From Sediminicoccus sp. KRV36 (GTDB lineage: Bacteria; Pseudomonadota; Alphaproteobacteria; Acetobacterales; Acetobacteraceae): DNA of 64,000 bases. The notes beneath the pieces are model-generated. The model was not told where the DNA came from, searched no databases, and saw only the letters and a list, made by a program, of their open reading frames with translations. Shown piece by piece: positions 1-10,899 of this stretch. The position numbers were made by a program, and so were the translations under genes. The DNA lies in assembly GCF_023243115.1 (NCBI RefSeq), contig NZ_CP085081.1, positions 744,001-808,000 on the forward strand, written 5' to 3'. Positions within the stretch are counted from its first letter, which is position 1. Every line of letters begins with the position of its first letter.

Positions 1-3000
1 ACAGATAGGAGCCATCGGCGGCCGTGACCGCGGTGCGGCCCGTGGCCGAGCCATCGGCGTTCAGCAGCGTGACCAGGATGCCGGCCAGGACCGTGTCGCT
101 GGCACCGGCGCGCTGGCCATCGCCGGCCGCATCGGTGAAGGCCACGCCGCCGAGCGAGGCGCGCACCACCTGCACCGCCTCATTCTCGGTCACCGTCGTG
201 AGCGAGGAACCAGGCGCCACCGCATAGGGGTTCACCGGGGCGGAGGAGACGACGGCGCCCACATTGTCCAGCACCTTGCCGGCCGTGTTGCCCACGATGT
301 CGGCAACCTTCGCCACCACCTTGAAGACCACCTGGTCATTCAGCGTGGACATGTTGTCGAAGGGATTGTTGATGTCGCCCATGTTGAAGGAGAGCGTGCG
401 CGTCCCGGCGTCATAGGTGCCGGCCGAACCGAGGCTCAAGCCGGATCCGGTGATGCCGCCCAGCGAGACCAGCTCGCTGCTGACGAGGTCGAGGCCGGTG
501 GGCAGCACGTCGCGCAGGATGATGCGCTGCGAGCCTTCGCCCAGAGTCGCCGTCACCAGGAAGGTCGCTTCCTCGCCAATGCCGACCGCATTGCCGACCG
601 TGGCGCCGAGCGAGGTGGAGACCAGCGTCTTGATGACGGTGTTGACGATATCCGTCGTCACCGTGGCCGGGTCCGTCTCGGTCACGCTCACACCCAGCAC
701 CGGGGCGGAGCTGTAGGTGACGCTGGCCGTGTTGGTGATGGACTGGCCATCCACGATATTGGCGGCCAGGCGCGCCTGATAGGTGATCACCACCGGCGCC
801 GAGCCCAGCAGATACTGGCTCATCGAGAAGCCGATATTGCCGCCCGTCTCGGTGATGGTGCCGGCCGAAGCCGTGGCCGTGCCTGCCACCAGCGTGACGC
901 CGGCGGGGATGATGTCGGCGAGGTTCACCAGATAGGCGGGCGAGGTGCTGCCGGCCGCATGGCTGAGCGTGATCTGGTAGGTGACGAGGTTGCCCGCATC
1001 GCCGCCATTGCCGGAGATCGCGTCCTTCACGATCACGAGGTCGGGGCGGACGATGTCGATCTTCGCGTCATCCGTGGCGACACCCAGGCCGGTCTTGCCG
1101 ACACCCGGCGCATAGGTCTCGGCACGGCCGGTATTCGTCAGCGTGCTGCCCGCCGTGGCCGTGGTGGCCACGCGGCCCGTGACCAGGATGGTGACGGTAT
1201 CGCCCGCATCGCGGTCATTGTCGCCGGCATTGACGATGGTGCCGAAGTCGAAGCTGTAGGCCCCGCCCGAGATGGAGGTGGCGGCCGAACCCACGCTGAG
1301 CGAGGAGCCGGTGATGGTGTTGCCGATGCTCTCGACCGAGGCGCTTTCGAAGGTCAGACCGGTCGGCAGGGTATCGGAGACGACCAGGCGCTGCGTGCCC
1401 TCGCCCACCGTGACGGTGAGGCGGTAGGTCACCGTCTCGCCGGGTGCCGCGTCCGGATTGGCCGCGTCCACGAAATTGGCGAGCGTATTGGCATCGCCGG
1501 TCGCGATCACCGATTTGTCGATGGTAGGTGCCAGGACGATGTTGCGCGTCTCGGTGTCCTGGATGTTGTAGCTGCGGCTGGCCAGATCCTCGGCGGCCGT
1601 GGGGTTCAGCGGATCCACCGGATCGGCCGGGTTGCCGTCATAGGTCAGGCGGGCGGTGTTCGCCAGCACCTGGCCGGGTGTCACCGTATCCAGCGCGCGC
1701 GCCTGATAGGTGATGGTCACGGTGGAGGCGCCGAGCAGGTAGCGATCCGTGCTCCAGGAAATCGCATTGCCGCTGTTGCTGACGCTGCCGGCCGAGGCGG
1801 TGAGCGTGCCGCCGACCAGCTCCATGCCGACCGGGATCAGGTCACTCAGCACCAGGTCATAGGCCGGCGCATCGGAGCTGGAAGAATGCCGGATGGTGAT
1901 GCTGTAATTCACCAGCGCACCCGCATCGAGCGGCTGGCTCGGCGCGGCGAGCGCCGAGGTCTTGTCAATGAGAAGCAACGGCTCCACCACATCCACATTC
2001 ACCGAGGCGGTGTTGCTGGTGGTGCTCGGCGTGCCGGTCGTGCCGGTCTGCGCGCTGGCGGAATTGGTCAGCAGGTCATTGTCGCCATTGACGGCCACGT
2101 CGGTGACGATGGCCTTGACGCGCAGGACGATCACCTCCGCATCGGTATTGGCATTGACGAGGGTGTTGCGCACATTGCCGAAGTTCAGCGTGTAGGTGTC
2201 GTTGCTGCTGTTCTGGCCGGTGTTGGAGGAGGTGAGCGTCGGCGCGCCGATCACGCCACCGGCATAGGTGGTGAGCGCGGAACCGACCGAGACAACCTCG
2301 ATGGAGCCAGGGATCAGCGAAAGGTAGCCGTTGCGGGTGCCGGTCGCGTCTTCCAGCGCGTCAATGATGCGCAGGTTGGGGCTGTCGCCTTCCGGCAGGC
2401 GCACCCGGATTTCGTAGGTGACTTCCTCGCCGATGGCGAGGTCGGGTGTGCCCAGGTCAAACCGATCGCTCGGCACCACGCCCTCGGCGGCGGGGCCGCG
2501 GGTATCGGCGTTGGAGGTCGCGATGATGGTCTTGGTGACGCTGGGCGCCAGGAGTGTCACGGTGTGGCCGTCCGACACCGTGTTCACACGGTCATCCGGG
2601 TTGCCGGTATTGTCCATCGAGCTGCCGCTGGCGGTCGCGGTGTTGTCCAGCTTCTCGCCCGCATCGGCGTCGGGCTTCACGATGACGTCGAACTTGACCG
2701 TCACCGCCTCACCCGGGTCGAGGTAGTCGATCACGTAATCCACGGGGCCGGGGCCACCCAGACTGATGCGGCCGGCGGCGACGCCCGAGATGCTCAGCGT
2801 CGCGCCCTGGTAGATGGCGTCCAGCTGCACATCGGTCAGCAGGTCCTTGATGGAGACATCCCAGGCGCGGGCGGTGAAGTCATTGTTGGCGGAACCCGTC
2901 GCGGGCACGCCGCTGTTGGTGACGGTGATGGTGTATTTGACGGTGTCATTCGCATCCGCCGTCGTCTTGTCGGCGGTCTTGTTGATGACGAGGTTCGGCG

Positions 3001-6000
3001 CCACCACCTCGATATTGGCGGTCGCGGTGGTTTCGTTGCGGCCGCTTCCATTCGGGTTGGCCGCGCTGACCTTGACGGTATTGGTCAGAATGTCGCCGCG
3101 GACATTGTCCACATGGTCCTTGACGCGGGCATCCACCTCGATCGTCACGGTGGCGGGCTGCGTGGCCAGCGTATTGGCGGTGTTCAGCACATCGCCAAAG
3201 CCGAAGCTGGCGCGGTCATTGCCGTTGACGCCGTCACTGTCGGAGAGGGAGATGACCGGTGTGTCGTCGAAGGTGCTGCCGGCACCGAGGCCCGTGACGC
3301 CAATGAAGCGCGCGGCCAGCATTTCCATCACGCCGCCGCCATTGGCGTTGGCGGTGGGCAGCCAGTCTTCCACGCGGAAATCGGTCATCCGGCCTTCCGG
3401 CACGGTGACAGTGATGCGGTAGGTGACCGTCTCGCCGATGGTTGCGTCGGTCAGGCTGTCATTGCCGGCCAGCGTGCCGGTGTGACTCTCGCTGGTGGTG
3501 AAGACCGCCTTGACCGGCGTCGGCGATTGCGTCGTGACGATGGCGGTATCGGAAAGATCGCCGGTCGGGGTGTAGGGCGTGCGGTCAATGCCGCCTTCCA
3601 TCGCGGCGAAATGCTTGATGGTGGCGGTGTTGGTCAGGTTCGCGCCGAAGGCGGCGACGGTGTCCACCAGCTCCAGGTCGTAGGTGATGACGATGATGTT
3701 GTCGCCGCTCGTGGCGCTTTTCGCCCCGATGGCGCCGCTGTTCACCGCATCGCCCAGGCGGATGCCGCCGGCCGGGTCGAAGATGCTGGTGCCTTCGATG
3801 GTGTAGGGGATCAGGTTGCCCGCGCCATCGGTGATGCGCAGGTTCAACCCGCTGCCCGGCACTTCAAAGCCGGTCGGCAGCGTGTCGCGGATGAGGACGT
3901 CAAAAGCGCCCTTCAGCGAGGAGCCGGTATTCTCCACGACGATGGCGAAGGAGACGCGGTCCCCCGCATCGGCGCCCTTGAGATTGGCGTCAATCGGCGC
4001 GGAAGCGAGGTTGGTGCTGTTGATCGTGCCGGTGAAGCGGTTGCCCGCGGTGCCGGGTGCGGAGAAGGTGACGGGCCCGAGGGAGCCGGTGGTGGTGGCG
4101 GCCGGATTGGTATCGGCGATCACGCCCTTGGTGATGTTCAGCTCAGGCTCGCCCAGCACGAACTGGACGATCGCGTTGTCCTGGAATTCCTTGCCGAAGC
4201 TGTTGGTCTCGGTGCTGGTGACCTGGTTGGTCAGCAGCAGGCCGTCGCCGAATTCCTCATCCTGCACCACCACGGTGAACAGGAGATCAATCGTCGAGGA
4301 CGGATTGCCGGGGGCGCGCGCATCGCCGAAATCGAACTTCAGCGAGTTGCTGACGCTGTCATAGGTGATGATGGGGTTGGTGCTGGGATCGCCCGAGGCA
4401 TCGAAGCTGTCGTTCGGACCCCACTTGGCCTGGTTGGCGCCCGGGGTTGCCGCACTCACCACATCGGTGAAGGTCATGCCCGAGATGGCCTTGAGGACGG
4501 GCAAGGGCAGGTAGTCGCGCAGTTCCACGTCATGCGCGCCGGTCAGCGGCATATCGAGCTTGAGGCGGAAGGTGATGGCATCGCCGGCCGAGACGGGGCC
4601 CGGCGTGAAGGCGGTGTTGCCATTGATGGCGTAGATGGACTTGGAAACGTCGCTCACGGGCAGCGAGACGCTGGCGCCGCTGTCATCTGATTTCGGGCGA
4701 TTGGTCTCATCCACCACGCCGCCGAAATCAATGCCGTTGCTCAGCGGGTCGCCCTGGTCCACCAGCGGCTCGTTCGAGGGGGCCGGGGCGGTGGAGATGT
4801 AGTTGGTCTGGATCGTGCTCTGGAACTTCACCAGCACGGTCGCCTGGTTGTTCACGCCGCTGGGCTGGCCGTTCAGCACATCGTCAATGCCGCGGTCCCG
4901 CATTTCCTTCGAGACGTCGAAGGTGATGGTGGTGATGCCGGTCGCCATGTCGCGCACGGCATTGATGTTGGCGGCGGCGATGGTGCCGCTGAACAGCGTG
5001 GCGCCACCCTCCTTCATCGTGATGGTGACGGGCTTGCTCGCGTCGAAGATCTGCCCGTCGCCAAGCTTGTCCACCAGGATGAGGTCATCCATGTTGAAGT
5101 AGTTGGAGACCTGCCCGTCCAGCGTCCATTCCAGGTTTTCCCCGGCCTTGAGGCTGGTCAGCGCCTCGACCGACTTCTGCACGGCGATGGACTTGGCGGT
5201 GATGACATCCTCCGGGCCGGCCGGATTGATCGCGAAGACCGTGACGGCGTCGCGGCCATCGGTCGGTGTCCAGCTGGCATCCAGGCGGGCGTTGTTTTCC
5301 AGCACGCGGAAGGCGCCCGTCACCGGGTCGAGCACCGGGGTCGTACCATCGCGCAGGAATTCGGGGACGTAGAATTCGATCTTCAGCGTCGGCACGCCGC
5401 CCACGCCGCCGGTGTAGCTGCCGGTGAGGTTCGCGGTAACCTGGCCCGTGGCATTGTCGAAGCTGGTGGTGCCGGTGCCGTTCACGATGGAGACGGACTT
5501 GATGTACGTGCCGTCCGGCATGGTGTCGCGCAGGGTCAGGCCGGTGACGGTCTGCCCATCGGCGATCAGCGCCTTGACCAGCCATTCGCGCGGATAGGAG
5601 GGGCCGGTGGCGGTTTCCTGCTCGGGGCCGACATAGTCCACATCCACCGCGAGCACGGTCGGCGTGATGGCGAGGCTGGCGGGCGGGCCGAAGACCGGCG
5701 CATCGGTGCTGGGGTTCAGCAGCGGGTCAAGCCCATAGGCGAAGCCGCCGCTGGCCTGCACGTTCAGCGGCGTGGCGAGATCGGCCAGGTTGGAGACGCG
5801 CAGCGAAACCTGCACATCGGCCGCCGTCTGCTCGGGCGTGAAGCTGCCGAAGGGGAGGCGCAGGACAACCAGCGTCTCGCCCGGGGTGCCGGTGACGACC
5901 AGCGGGTTGCCGGAGGCATCCTTGCTGAAGGGGTGGATGACGGTGCCGCCGGCCGGGAATTCCAGGACCCATTGCTCAAGGCCGGCACCCAGGAAGGTGG

Positions 6001-6223
6001 CCCCGAGGAAGATCACGCCGTCATTCGCCGGTGAGTTGCCCGCACCCGCGCCATCCGCCCCGTTCGTGGGCAGGATCAGGTTGATGTAGGGCGAATACCC
6101 GACATTGGAGCCGGGTGCCGCGTCCGGGACATTGTCGAAGCGGACCGTGAGGTTCTGGAGGCCGCCAATCGGAGCGCTGAGCGCTGAGCCGTTGGTGAAC
6201 GAGACGATCGGACGAGCGGACAT
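1..6223 (-). CDS. Giant DUF11-like repeat protein with SdrD_B-like module (3' end outside window)
   Basis: One open frame runs from an ATG at 6223, preceded by GGAGG at good spacing, to the left edge, giving about 2,074 residues without a stop. After a unique N-terminal part of about 170 residues come at least ten related modules. Each opens with a GETVTYRLTVTV-type strand and continues to a DTLPTGL- or DLIPAG-type motif, as in DUF11/isopeptide-type repeat domains. Near the window edge the sequence turns into an SdrD_B/Cna_B-like module (ILVTLLNADG, then AADGSYL). Proteins of this build are usually surface or secreted adhesins or biofilm matrix proteins. No N-terminal signal peptide is visible, so a C-terminal type I secretion signal beyond the window is possible; that is inference. 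The gene stands alone behind an AT-rich upstream region. The repeat class is confident, the biological role is not. Confidence 0.85.
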   Translation of the reverse strand, partial: MSARPIVSFTNGSALSAPIGGLQNLTVRFDNVPDAAPGSNVGYSPYINLILPTNGADGAGAGNSPANDGVIFLGATFLGAGLEQWVLEFPAGGTVIHPFSKDASGNPLVVTGTPGETLVVLRLPFGSFTPEQTAADVQVSLRVSNLADLATPLNVQASGGFAYGLDPLLNPSTDAPVFGPPASLAITPTVLAVDVDYVGPEQETATGPSYPREWLVKALIADGQTVTGLTLRDTMPDGTYIKSVSIVNGTGTTSFDNATGQVTANLTGSYTGGVGGVPTLKIEFYVPEFLRDGTTPVLDPVTGAFRVLENNARLDASWTPTDGRDAVTVFAINPAGPEDVITAKSIAVQKSVEALTSLKAGENLEWTLDGQVSNYFNMDDLILVDKLGDGQIFDASKPVTITMKEGGATLFSGTIAAANINAVRDMATGITTITFDVSKEMRDRGIDDVLNGQPSGVNNQATVLVKFQSTIQTNYISTAPAPSNEPLVDQGDPLSNGIDFGGVVDETNRPKSDDSGASVSLPVSDVSKSIYAINGNTAFTPGPVSAGDAITFRLKLDMPLTGAHDVELRDYLPLPVLKAISGMTFTDVVSAATPGANQAKWGPNDSFDASGDPSTNPIITYDSVSNSLKFDFGDARAPGNPSSTIDLLFTVVVQDEEFGDGLLLTNQVTSTETNSFGKEFQDNAIVQFVLGEPELNITKGVIADTNPAATTTGSLGPVTFSAPGTAGNRFTGTINSTNLASAPIDANLKGADAGDRVSFAIVVENTGSSLKGAFDVLIRDTLPTGFEVPGSGLNLRITDGAGNLIPYTIEGTSIFDPAGGIRLGDAVNSGAIGAKSATSGDNIIVITYDLELVDTVAAFGANLTNTATIKHFAAMEGGIDRTPYTPTGDLSDTAIVTTQSPTPVKAVFTTSESHTGTLAGNDSLTDATIGETVTYRITVTVPEGRMTDFRVEDWLPTANANGGGVMEMLAARFIGVTGLGAGSTFDDTPVISLSDSDGVNGNDRASFGFGDVLNTANTLATQPATVTIEVDARVKDHVDNVRGDILTNTVKVSAANPNGSGRNETTATANIEVVAPNLVINKTADKTTADANDTVKYTITVTNSGVPATGSANNDFTARAWDVSIKDLLTDVQLDAIYQGATLSISGVAAGRISLGGPGPVDYVIDYLDPGEAVTVKFDVIVKPDADAGEKLDNTATASGSSMDNTGNPDDRVNTVSDGHTVTLLAPSVTKTIIATSNADTRGPAAEGVVPSDRFDLGTPDLAIGEEVTYEIRVRLPEGDSPNLRIIDALEDATGTRNGYLSLIPGSIEVVSVGSALTTYAGGVIGAPTLTSSNTGQNSSNDTYTLNFGNVRNTLVNANTDAEVIVLRVKAIVTDVAVNGDNDLLTNSASAQTGTTGTPSTTSNTASVNVDVVEPLLLIDKTSALAAPSQPLDAGALVNYSITIRHSSSSDAPAYDLVLSDLIPVGMELVGGTLTASAGSVSNSGNAISWSTDRYLLGASTVTITYQARALDTVTPGQVLANTARLTYDGNPADPVDPLNPTAAEDLASRSYNIQDTETRNIVLAPTIDKSVIATGDANTLANFVDAANPDAAPGETVTYRLTVTVGEGTQRLVVSDTLPTGLTFESASVESIGNTITGSSLSVGSAATSISGGAYSFDFGTIVNAGDNDRDAGDTVTILVTGRVATTATAGSTLTNTGRAETYAPGVGKTGLGVATDDAKIDIVRPDLVIVKDAISGNGGDAGNLVTYQITLSHAAGSTSPAYLVNLADIIPAGVTLVAGTATASAGTITETGGNIGFSMSQYLLGSAPVVITYQARLAANIVDGQSITNTASVTYSSAPVLGVSVTETDPATVTTDIVNTVIKTLVSTSLGATVGNAVGIGEEATFLVTATLGEGSQRIILRDVLPTGLDLVSSELVSLGGITGSGLSLGSAGTYDAGTRTLSFNMGDINNPFDNMSTLNDQVVFKVVAKVADIVGNTAGKVLDNVGAVVSSAPVNPYAVAPGSSLTTVTENEAVQVVRASLGGVAFTDAAGDGQRAGASDTVLAGILVTLLNADGSATGRTAVTAADGSYL

Positions 6224-6581
6224 ATTTTTTGCCTCCAGACGGGGGGCCGCGAAGGGCGACGCATGATCCCGTTAAGGCGATGTTTACGAATTTTGAGATT
6301 GTTCGTCAACCGAAGAATGCTGATTTTGATCGGAGAATGAGTCTTTTTGAGACGCCTTCAGAGACAAAATGAGTGTCATGTGATAAACAGCTGTAACTTA
6401 GCGCTTTTGAAATGGTAAGCCTCGACGATCGCGCCCGATACAACCCTTAAAATAGATATTCATCTCAATTTTCATATCGTGGCTCATGCCCGGATCGGAC
6501 GCCGCAGATGGCTCCGGCGGGGTGCCGTCGTCTCATTTGTCGCTTTTTTGAAAATGACCCGCGAAATTGCGTCGGGCCGCG
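6224..6581. other. AT-rich intergenic region
   Basis: These 358 bp lie between the start of the giant repeat gene and the stop of the alpha/beta hydrolase gene. The lines at 6301-6420 are about 40% GC by direct count, far below the surrounding genes. The stretch contains A/T tracts and the candidate promoter at 6281-6309. I see no convincing gene, RNA or terminator in the rest. Confidence 0.7.
6281..6309 (-). promoter_or_regulatory. Candidate promoter of the giant repeat protein
   Basis: On the minus strand TTGACG (6309-6304) is followed after 17 bp by TAAACA (6286-6281). This would give a leader of about 50 nt before the ATG at 6223. The -35 matches five of six consensus bases and the -10 only three of six, so this is a prediction. 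Confidence 0.35.
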
Positions 6582-7688
6582 TCAGCCGCCGCCACAACCT
6601 TCGCGTCGCAAGCCGCGCGGGGCCGAGGCCGGCGGTGCCTGCACCAGCGTCATCACGCAGCCGCCATAATCCCGGGTGAAGCGCCAGTCCGAGACGCCGG
6701 AATGCCCGCGCGCCGGGCCCGTCGCCCAGAGGGCCAGCGTCGGCACGGTGCGGCGCTGGGCGAGATTCGCGACGATCTGGCCGCGTTCCTCTGGCCCGGG
6801 GTCGAATTCATCGCGGTCGAACAGCATCACCAGCAGCCGCGTCCGCCGCTCATCCAGCCCGCCCAGGACGCGGCGGAAATCCTCCAGCGCCAGGGGGCGC
6901 TGCTCCGGCCTTTCGCCATGGGCGGCCGGGGCCGCGGCGAGAACCGTATCCACCAGCTCGGGCCGCTCGGCCGCCGCCAGGATGGCCTGCCAGGCGCCGC
7001 GGGACTGGCCGCCCAGGATGATCCGCCGATACCCCGCTTCCCGCAGCGCCGGCAGCGCGCGGACCAGGCGCGGCAGGGTCACAAAAAGGCTGTCATCCCC
7101 CGGATGCCGGTCAAAGCGGAAGATGTCGAACCCGGCCTCGTTCAGCGGGGAGACGAGGCCGGGCAGCGCATGGCCTCGATGATCCTCCTCCGCGCCGCCA
7201 TAGCCATGCGCCCAGATCACGGCGCCCTCGGCCGCGCGGGGGCCGCGATGCAGGTGGAAGGGGCTGCGGGTGAAGGGGCCGATGCCGCCGCGTTCGGGCA
7301 CGATGCTGGGGGCGCCCGCTTGCGGCTGGCCCGAGGCGCCGCGCAGATCCCCATCCACCGCCAGGATCCGGCAGGGGCTGCCCAGCCCCTCGCCGCGTAT
7401 GCGCGTCAATTGCCGGGTGCAATTGGCCATCGCCATCCGCTCGGCCTCCTCGGGGCTGTCATGGCCCGAGACCATGGACCAGGCGGCCCGCCCATCCGCC
7501 CCCTGGGCGAAGGCGAAGGCCGCATGCGGCACGGCGCCCCGATAGTGCTGCGTGAAGGAGATGGCGAGGCCGGTCGAGGGCAGGGTCACGGGAATGCCCC
7601 GCGCCGAGAAGAAGCGCGCATGGGCGGCCTCATCGGCGGCGCGCGCCGCGGTGGTGGTGAGGATCAGGAGAAGGAGCAGCCAGCGCAT
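6582..7688 (-). CDS. Exported alpha/beta hydrolase-fold protein
   Basis: This 368-residue protein begins with a hydrophobic signal peptide ([19 protein letters not shown]) and should be exported. The C-terminal half has the features of an alpha/beta hydrolase: an HGYGG segment near residue 165, a nucleophile elbow GGQSRG near residue 222, and a late His in GHSGVSD. It resembles dienelactone-hydrolase or peptidase-like enzymes, but the substrate cannot be named. The N-terminal part (about residues 25-130) has no obvious family signature. It is transcribed divergently from leuS with about 80 bp between them. No strong ribosome-binding site is visible before the chosen ATG. Confidence 0.75.
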   Translation of the reverse strand: MRWLLLLLILTTTAARAADEAAHARFFSARGIPVTLPSTGLAISFTQHYRGAVPHAAFAFAQGADGRAAWSMVSGHDSPEEAERMAMANCTRQLTRIRGEGLGSPCRILAVDGDLRGASGQPQAGAPSIVPERGGIGPFTRSPFHLHRGPRAAEGAVIWAHGYGGAEEDHRGHALPGLVSPLNEAGFDIFRFDRHPGDDSLFVTLPRLVRALPALREAGYRRIILGGQSRGAWQAILAAAERPELVDTVLAAAPAAHGERPEQRPLALEDFRRVLGGLDERRTRLLVMLFDRDEFDPGPEERGQIVANLAQRRTVPTLALWATGPARGHSGVSDWRFTRDYGGCVMTLVQAPPASAPRGLRREGCGGG

Positions 7689-7769
7689 GCACAGGAGTTT
7701 GGCACAGTTCGCCGTGCCGCAACCCTGTGCCTTGAGGTGCGCGGCTTGCGGCTCTATTCAGGTCCCATC

Positions 7770-10346
7770 ATGCCCGACACGCCCCAGCCGCTCCATCAGG
7801 ATGCCCGTTACGATTTCGCCGCCGCCGAGCCGCGCTGGCAAGAGGCGTGGAATGCCGCCCGCTGCTTCTCGGTGCCGGATGTGCCGCCGGCGGGCTCGCG
7901 CAAATACTACGTGCTGGAGATGTTTCCCTACCCCTCCGGCAAGATCCATATGGGCCATGTGCGCAACTACACGCTGGGCGATGTGGTGGCGCGCTACAAG
8001 CGCGCGCAGGGCCACCTGGTGATGCACCCGATGGGCTGGGACGCCTTCGGCCTGCCGGCCGAAAACGCGGCGCGCGAGCGTGGCACGCATCCGGGCGAGT
8101 GGACCCGCGCCAATATCGCCAATATGCGCGCCGAGCTGAAGCGCATGGGCCTCTCCCTCGAATGGGAGCGGGAATTCGCCACCTGCGACCCGGAATATTA
8201 TGGCCAGCAGCAGAAGCTCTTCCTCGATTGCCTCGAAGCGGGCCTGGTCGAGCGCAAGGAGAGCTGGGTCAACTGGGACCCGGTGGATGGCACCGTGCTG
8301 GCCAATGAGCAGGTGATTGACGGCAAGGGCTGGCGCTCGGGCGCGCCGGTCGAGAAGAAGAAGCTCAGCCAGTGGTTCTTCGCCATCACGAAATTCGCGC
8401 CGGATCTGCTGGAGGCGCTGGGCACGCTGGACCGCTGGCCCGAGCGCGTGCGCCTGATGCAGGCGAATTGGATCGGCCGCAGCGAAGGCGCGCGCGTGCG
8501 CTTCCAGCTGGCGACACCGGTGGATGGGACCGCTGAGGTCGAGGTCTTCACCACCCGGCCCGACACACTCTTCGGCATGAGCTTCCTGGCCGTGGCGGCC
8601 GAGCACCCGCTGGCGGCCGCCGCCGCCGCGCGCTCGGCCGAGGCCGCCGCCTTCATCGCCGAATGCCGCGCCATGGGCACCAGCGAAGTGGCGATCGAGC
8701 AGGGTGAGAAGAAGGGCTTCGACACCGGCTTCACCGTGAAGCACCCCTTCACCGGCCAGGAATACCCGGTCTGGATCGCCAATTTCGTCCTGATGGAATA
8801 CGGCACGGGCGCCATTTTCGGCTGCCCCGCGCACGACCAGCGCGACCTGGATTTCGCGAGGAAATACGGGCTGTCCGTGACGCCGGTCGTGCTCCCCAAC
8901 GGGGCCGATTCAGAGACCTTCAGCGTGGGCGATGAGGCCTTCACGGATGATGGCATCAGCTTCAATTCGGACTTCCTGAACGGGCTGGACGTGCCCAGCG
9001 CCAAGCGCGGCGCCATCGCCCGCATCGAGGAATTGGGCCAGGGCCAGGGCGTCACCAATTGGCGGCTGCGCGACTGGGGCGTCTCCCGCCAGCGCTATTG
9101 GGGCTGCCCCATCCCGGTCATCCATTGCGATGATTGCGGCGTGGTGCCGGTGCCCGCCGATCAGCTTCCCGTGGTGCTGCCCGAGGATGTGGATTTCTCC
9201 CGCCCCGGCAATCCGCTGGACCACCACCCCACCTGGCGGCACGTGAATTGCCCCGGCTGCGGCAAGCCGGCCCGGCGCGAGACGGACACCTTCGACACCT
9301 TCGTGGACAGTTCCTGGTATTTCGCCCGCTTCTGCTCGCCCCGCGCGGCCGATCCGGTGACGCCGGCCGCCGTGGATGCCTGGCTGCCGGTGGACCAGTA
9401 TATCGGCGGGATCGAGCATGCGATCCTGCACCTGCTCTACAGCCGCTTCTTCACCCGCGCGATGAAGGCGACTGGCCATGTGAAGCTGGACGAGCCCTTC
9501 GCCGGCCTGTTCACCCAAGGCATGGTCACGCATGAGAGCTACAAGGGCGCCGATGGCCGCTGGCTCTACCCCGAGGAGGTCGAGAAGCGGGCCGACGGCA
9601 CCGCCATCGTGAAGGGCAGCGATGAGCCCGTGACGGTCGGCCGCATCGAGAGCATGTCCAAATCCAAGCGCAACACCGTGGACCCGGGCGCCATCATTGA
9701 CCGCTACGGCGCCGACACCGCCCGCTGGTTCATCCTGAGCGACAACCCACCCGAGCGCGACATGGAGTGGTCGGAATCGGGTGTGGCGGGTGCTAGCCGC
9801 TTCATCGGCCGCATCTGGCGCCTCGCGCTGAACCTGGTGGAAGCGAATCAGCCGGATGAGGCCACGGGCAAGAAGCTGCGGCAGGCGACGCACCGCGCCA
9901 TTGCCAGCGTGACCGAGGCGCTGGAGGCCTTCACCTTCAACGTCGCCGTCGCGCGCATCCATGAGCTGGCCAATGCCATCGCCGACAGCCCCGCGGCGCC
10001 ACTGGCCGCGCGGCGCGAGGCGATGGAGGCCCTGGTGCGCCTCGCTTCGCCCATGATGCCGCATCTGGCGGAGGAGGTCTGGGCGCTGCTTCATCCCGGG
10101 CGGGGCCTGGTGGCGCAACTGCCCTGGCTGGAACCCGACCCGGCGCTGCTGCGGGCGGAGACCGTGACCCTCGCCGTGCAGGTGCTCGGCAAGCTGCGCG
10201 GCACCATCGAGGTGCCCGTGGACGCGCCCGATGAGGTGGTCTTCGCATTGGCCGAGGCTGAGCCCAATGTGGCCCGCGCGCTGGACGGCAAACCCGTCCG
10301 CAAGCGCATCCATGTGAAAGGCCGGGTGGTCAATCTTGTCATCTAG
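7770..10346 (+). CDS. leuS: Leucyl-tRNA synthetase
   Basis: The 858-residue class I synthetase charges tRNA-Leu with leucine in the cytoplasm. The N-terminal HIGH-type motif is HMGHVRN. The CP1 editing domain follows ([12 protein letters not shown]), then the KMSKS-equivalent MSKSKRN and an anticodon-binding C-terminal region. The frame is open far upstream, but the ATG at 7770 gives the family-typical N-terminus with the [18 protein letters not shown] core at the expected distance. The stop overlaps the start of lptE by 11 bp, and holA follows directly. leuS-lptE-holA is a common arrangement in proteobacteria and suggests one transcript. Confidence 0.97.
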   Translation: MPDTPQPLHQDARYDFAAAEPRWQEAWNAARCFSVPDVPPAGSRKYYVLEMFPYPSGKIHMGHVRNYTLGDVVARYKRAQGHLVMHPMGWDAFGLPAENAARERGTHPGEWTRANIANMRAELKRMGLSLEWEREFATCDPEYYGQQQKLFLDCLEAGLVERKESWVNWDPVDGTVLANEQVIDGKGWRSGAPVEKKKLSQWFFAITKFAPDLLEALGTLDRWPERVRLMQANWIGRSEGARVRFQLATPVDGTAEVEVFTTRPDTLFGMSFLAVAAEHPLAAAAAARSAEAAAFIAECRAMGTSEVAIEQGEKKGFDTGFTVKHPFTGQEYPVWIANFVLMEYGTGAIFGCPAHDQRDLDFARKYGLSVTPVVLPNGADSETFSVGDEAFTDDGISFNSDFLNGLDVPSAKRGAIARIEELGQGQGVTNWRLRDWGVSRQRYWGCPIPVIHCDDCGVVPVPADQLPVVLPEDVDFSRPGNPLDHHPTWRHVNCPGCGKPARRETDTFDTFVDSSWYFARFCSPRAADPVTPAAVDAWLPVDQYIGGIEHAILHLLYSRFFTRAMKATGHVKLDEPFAGLFTQGMVTHESYKGADGRWLYPEEVEKRADGTAIVKGSDEPVTVGRIESMSKSKRNTVDPGAIIDRYGADTARWFILSDNPPERDMEWSESGVAGASRFIGRIWRLALNLVEANQPDEATGKKLRQATHRAIASVTEALEAFTFNVAVARIHELANAIADSPAAPLAARREAMEALVRLASPMMPHLAEEVWALLHPGRGLVAQLPWLEPDPALLRAETVTLAVQVLGKLRGTIEVPVDAPDEVVFALAEAEPNVARALDGKPVRKRIHVKGRVVNLVI

Positions 10347-10896
10347 ACGCAGCCTTCTCGGCTTGCCCTTGCTGGCCCTGGCCGGCTGCGGCTTCCAGCC
10401 GGTCTATGCGCCGGGTGGCGGCGGCGCCCTCTCGGCCTCGGGAAGCCCGGCTGGCGGCAACCCCTCCCTGCAACGCGCCATGGCTTCGGTCCGGGTCGGG
10501 CCGATCGGCGAGCGTTACGGGCAGGTGATGCGGCGCAATCTGCAGCGTGGGCTGGAAGGCCTGGAGCCCGGGGTGCAGGCCCGCTACCTGCTCGATGTGA
10601 ATATCGCCAATACGGCGGAAGTGCTGGGCTACCGCACGGATGGCCTGATCACACGGATCCGCGTCATCGCCACCGCCAACTGGGTGCTGACCACCATCGG
10701 CAACCCGCCCGAGGCCGTGGATCGCGGCAGCGCGCGCACGCTGGATGCGGTCAACCTGCCGGATCTGCAGTTCTTTGCCGCCGATGCCTCGCTGGAGGAC
10801 ATGAATCGCCGCCTGGTCACCGAATTGAGCGACCGGGTGGTGCAGGGGGTGGCGGTGGCCTTGCGGCGCCGGATGGCGGCGGCACCGGCGGCCTGA
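10336..10896 (+). CDS. lptE: LPS-assembly lipoprotein LptE
   Basis: LptE is the outer-membrane lipoprotein partner of LptD in lipopolysaccharide insertion. The predicted 186-residue product has a short basic N-terminus, a hydrophobic stretch and a lipobox LAGC, followed by GFQPVYAP, which is typical of LptE/RlpB. The start is a TTG at 10336 inside the end of leuS. No downstream ATG would keep the signal peptide, so TTG is preferred. The position between leuS and holA supports the assignment. Sequence similarity in this family is low, so the call rests on the lipobox, length and context. Confidence 0.88.
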   Translation: MSSRRSLLGLPLLALAGCGFQPVYAPGGGGALSASGSPAGGNPSLQRAMASVRVGPIGERYGQVMRRNLQRGLEGLEPGVQARYLLDVNIANTAEVLGYRTDGLITRIRVIATANWVLTTIGNPPEAVDRGSARTLDAVNLPDLQFFAADASLEDMNRRLVTELSDRVVQGVAVALRRRMAAAPAA

Positions 10897-10899
10897 GCC

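Noticed and set aside
959..4690. A 1,243-codon open frame on the plus strand opposite the giant repeat gene
   Set aside because: It reads as His/Asp/Arg/Gly-rich sequence with no family pattern. The minus strand carries coherent DUF11-like modules throughout, so the plus frame is a composition artefact.
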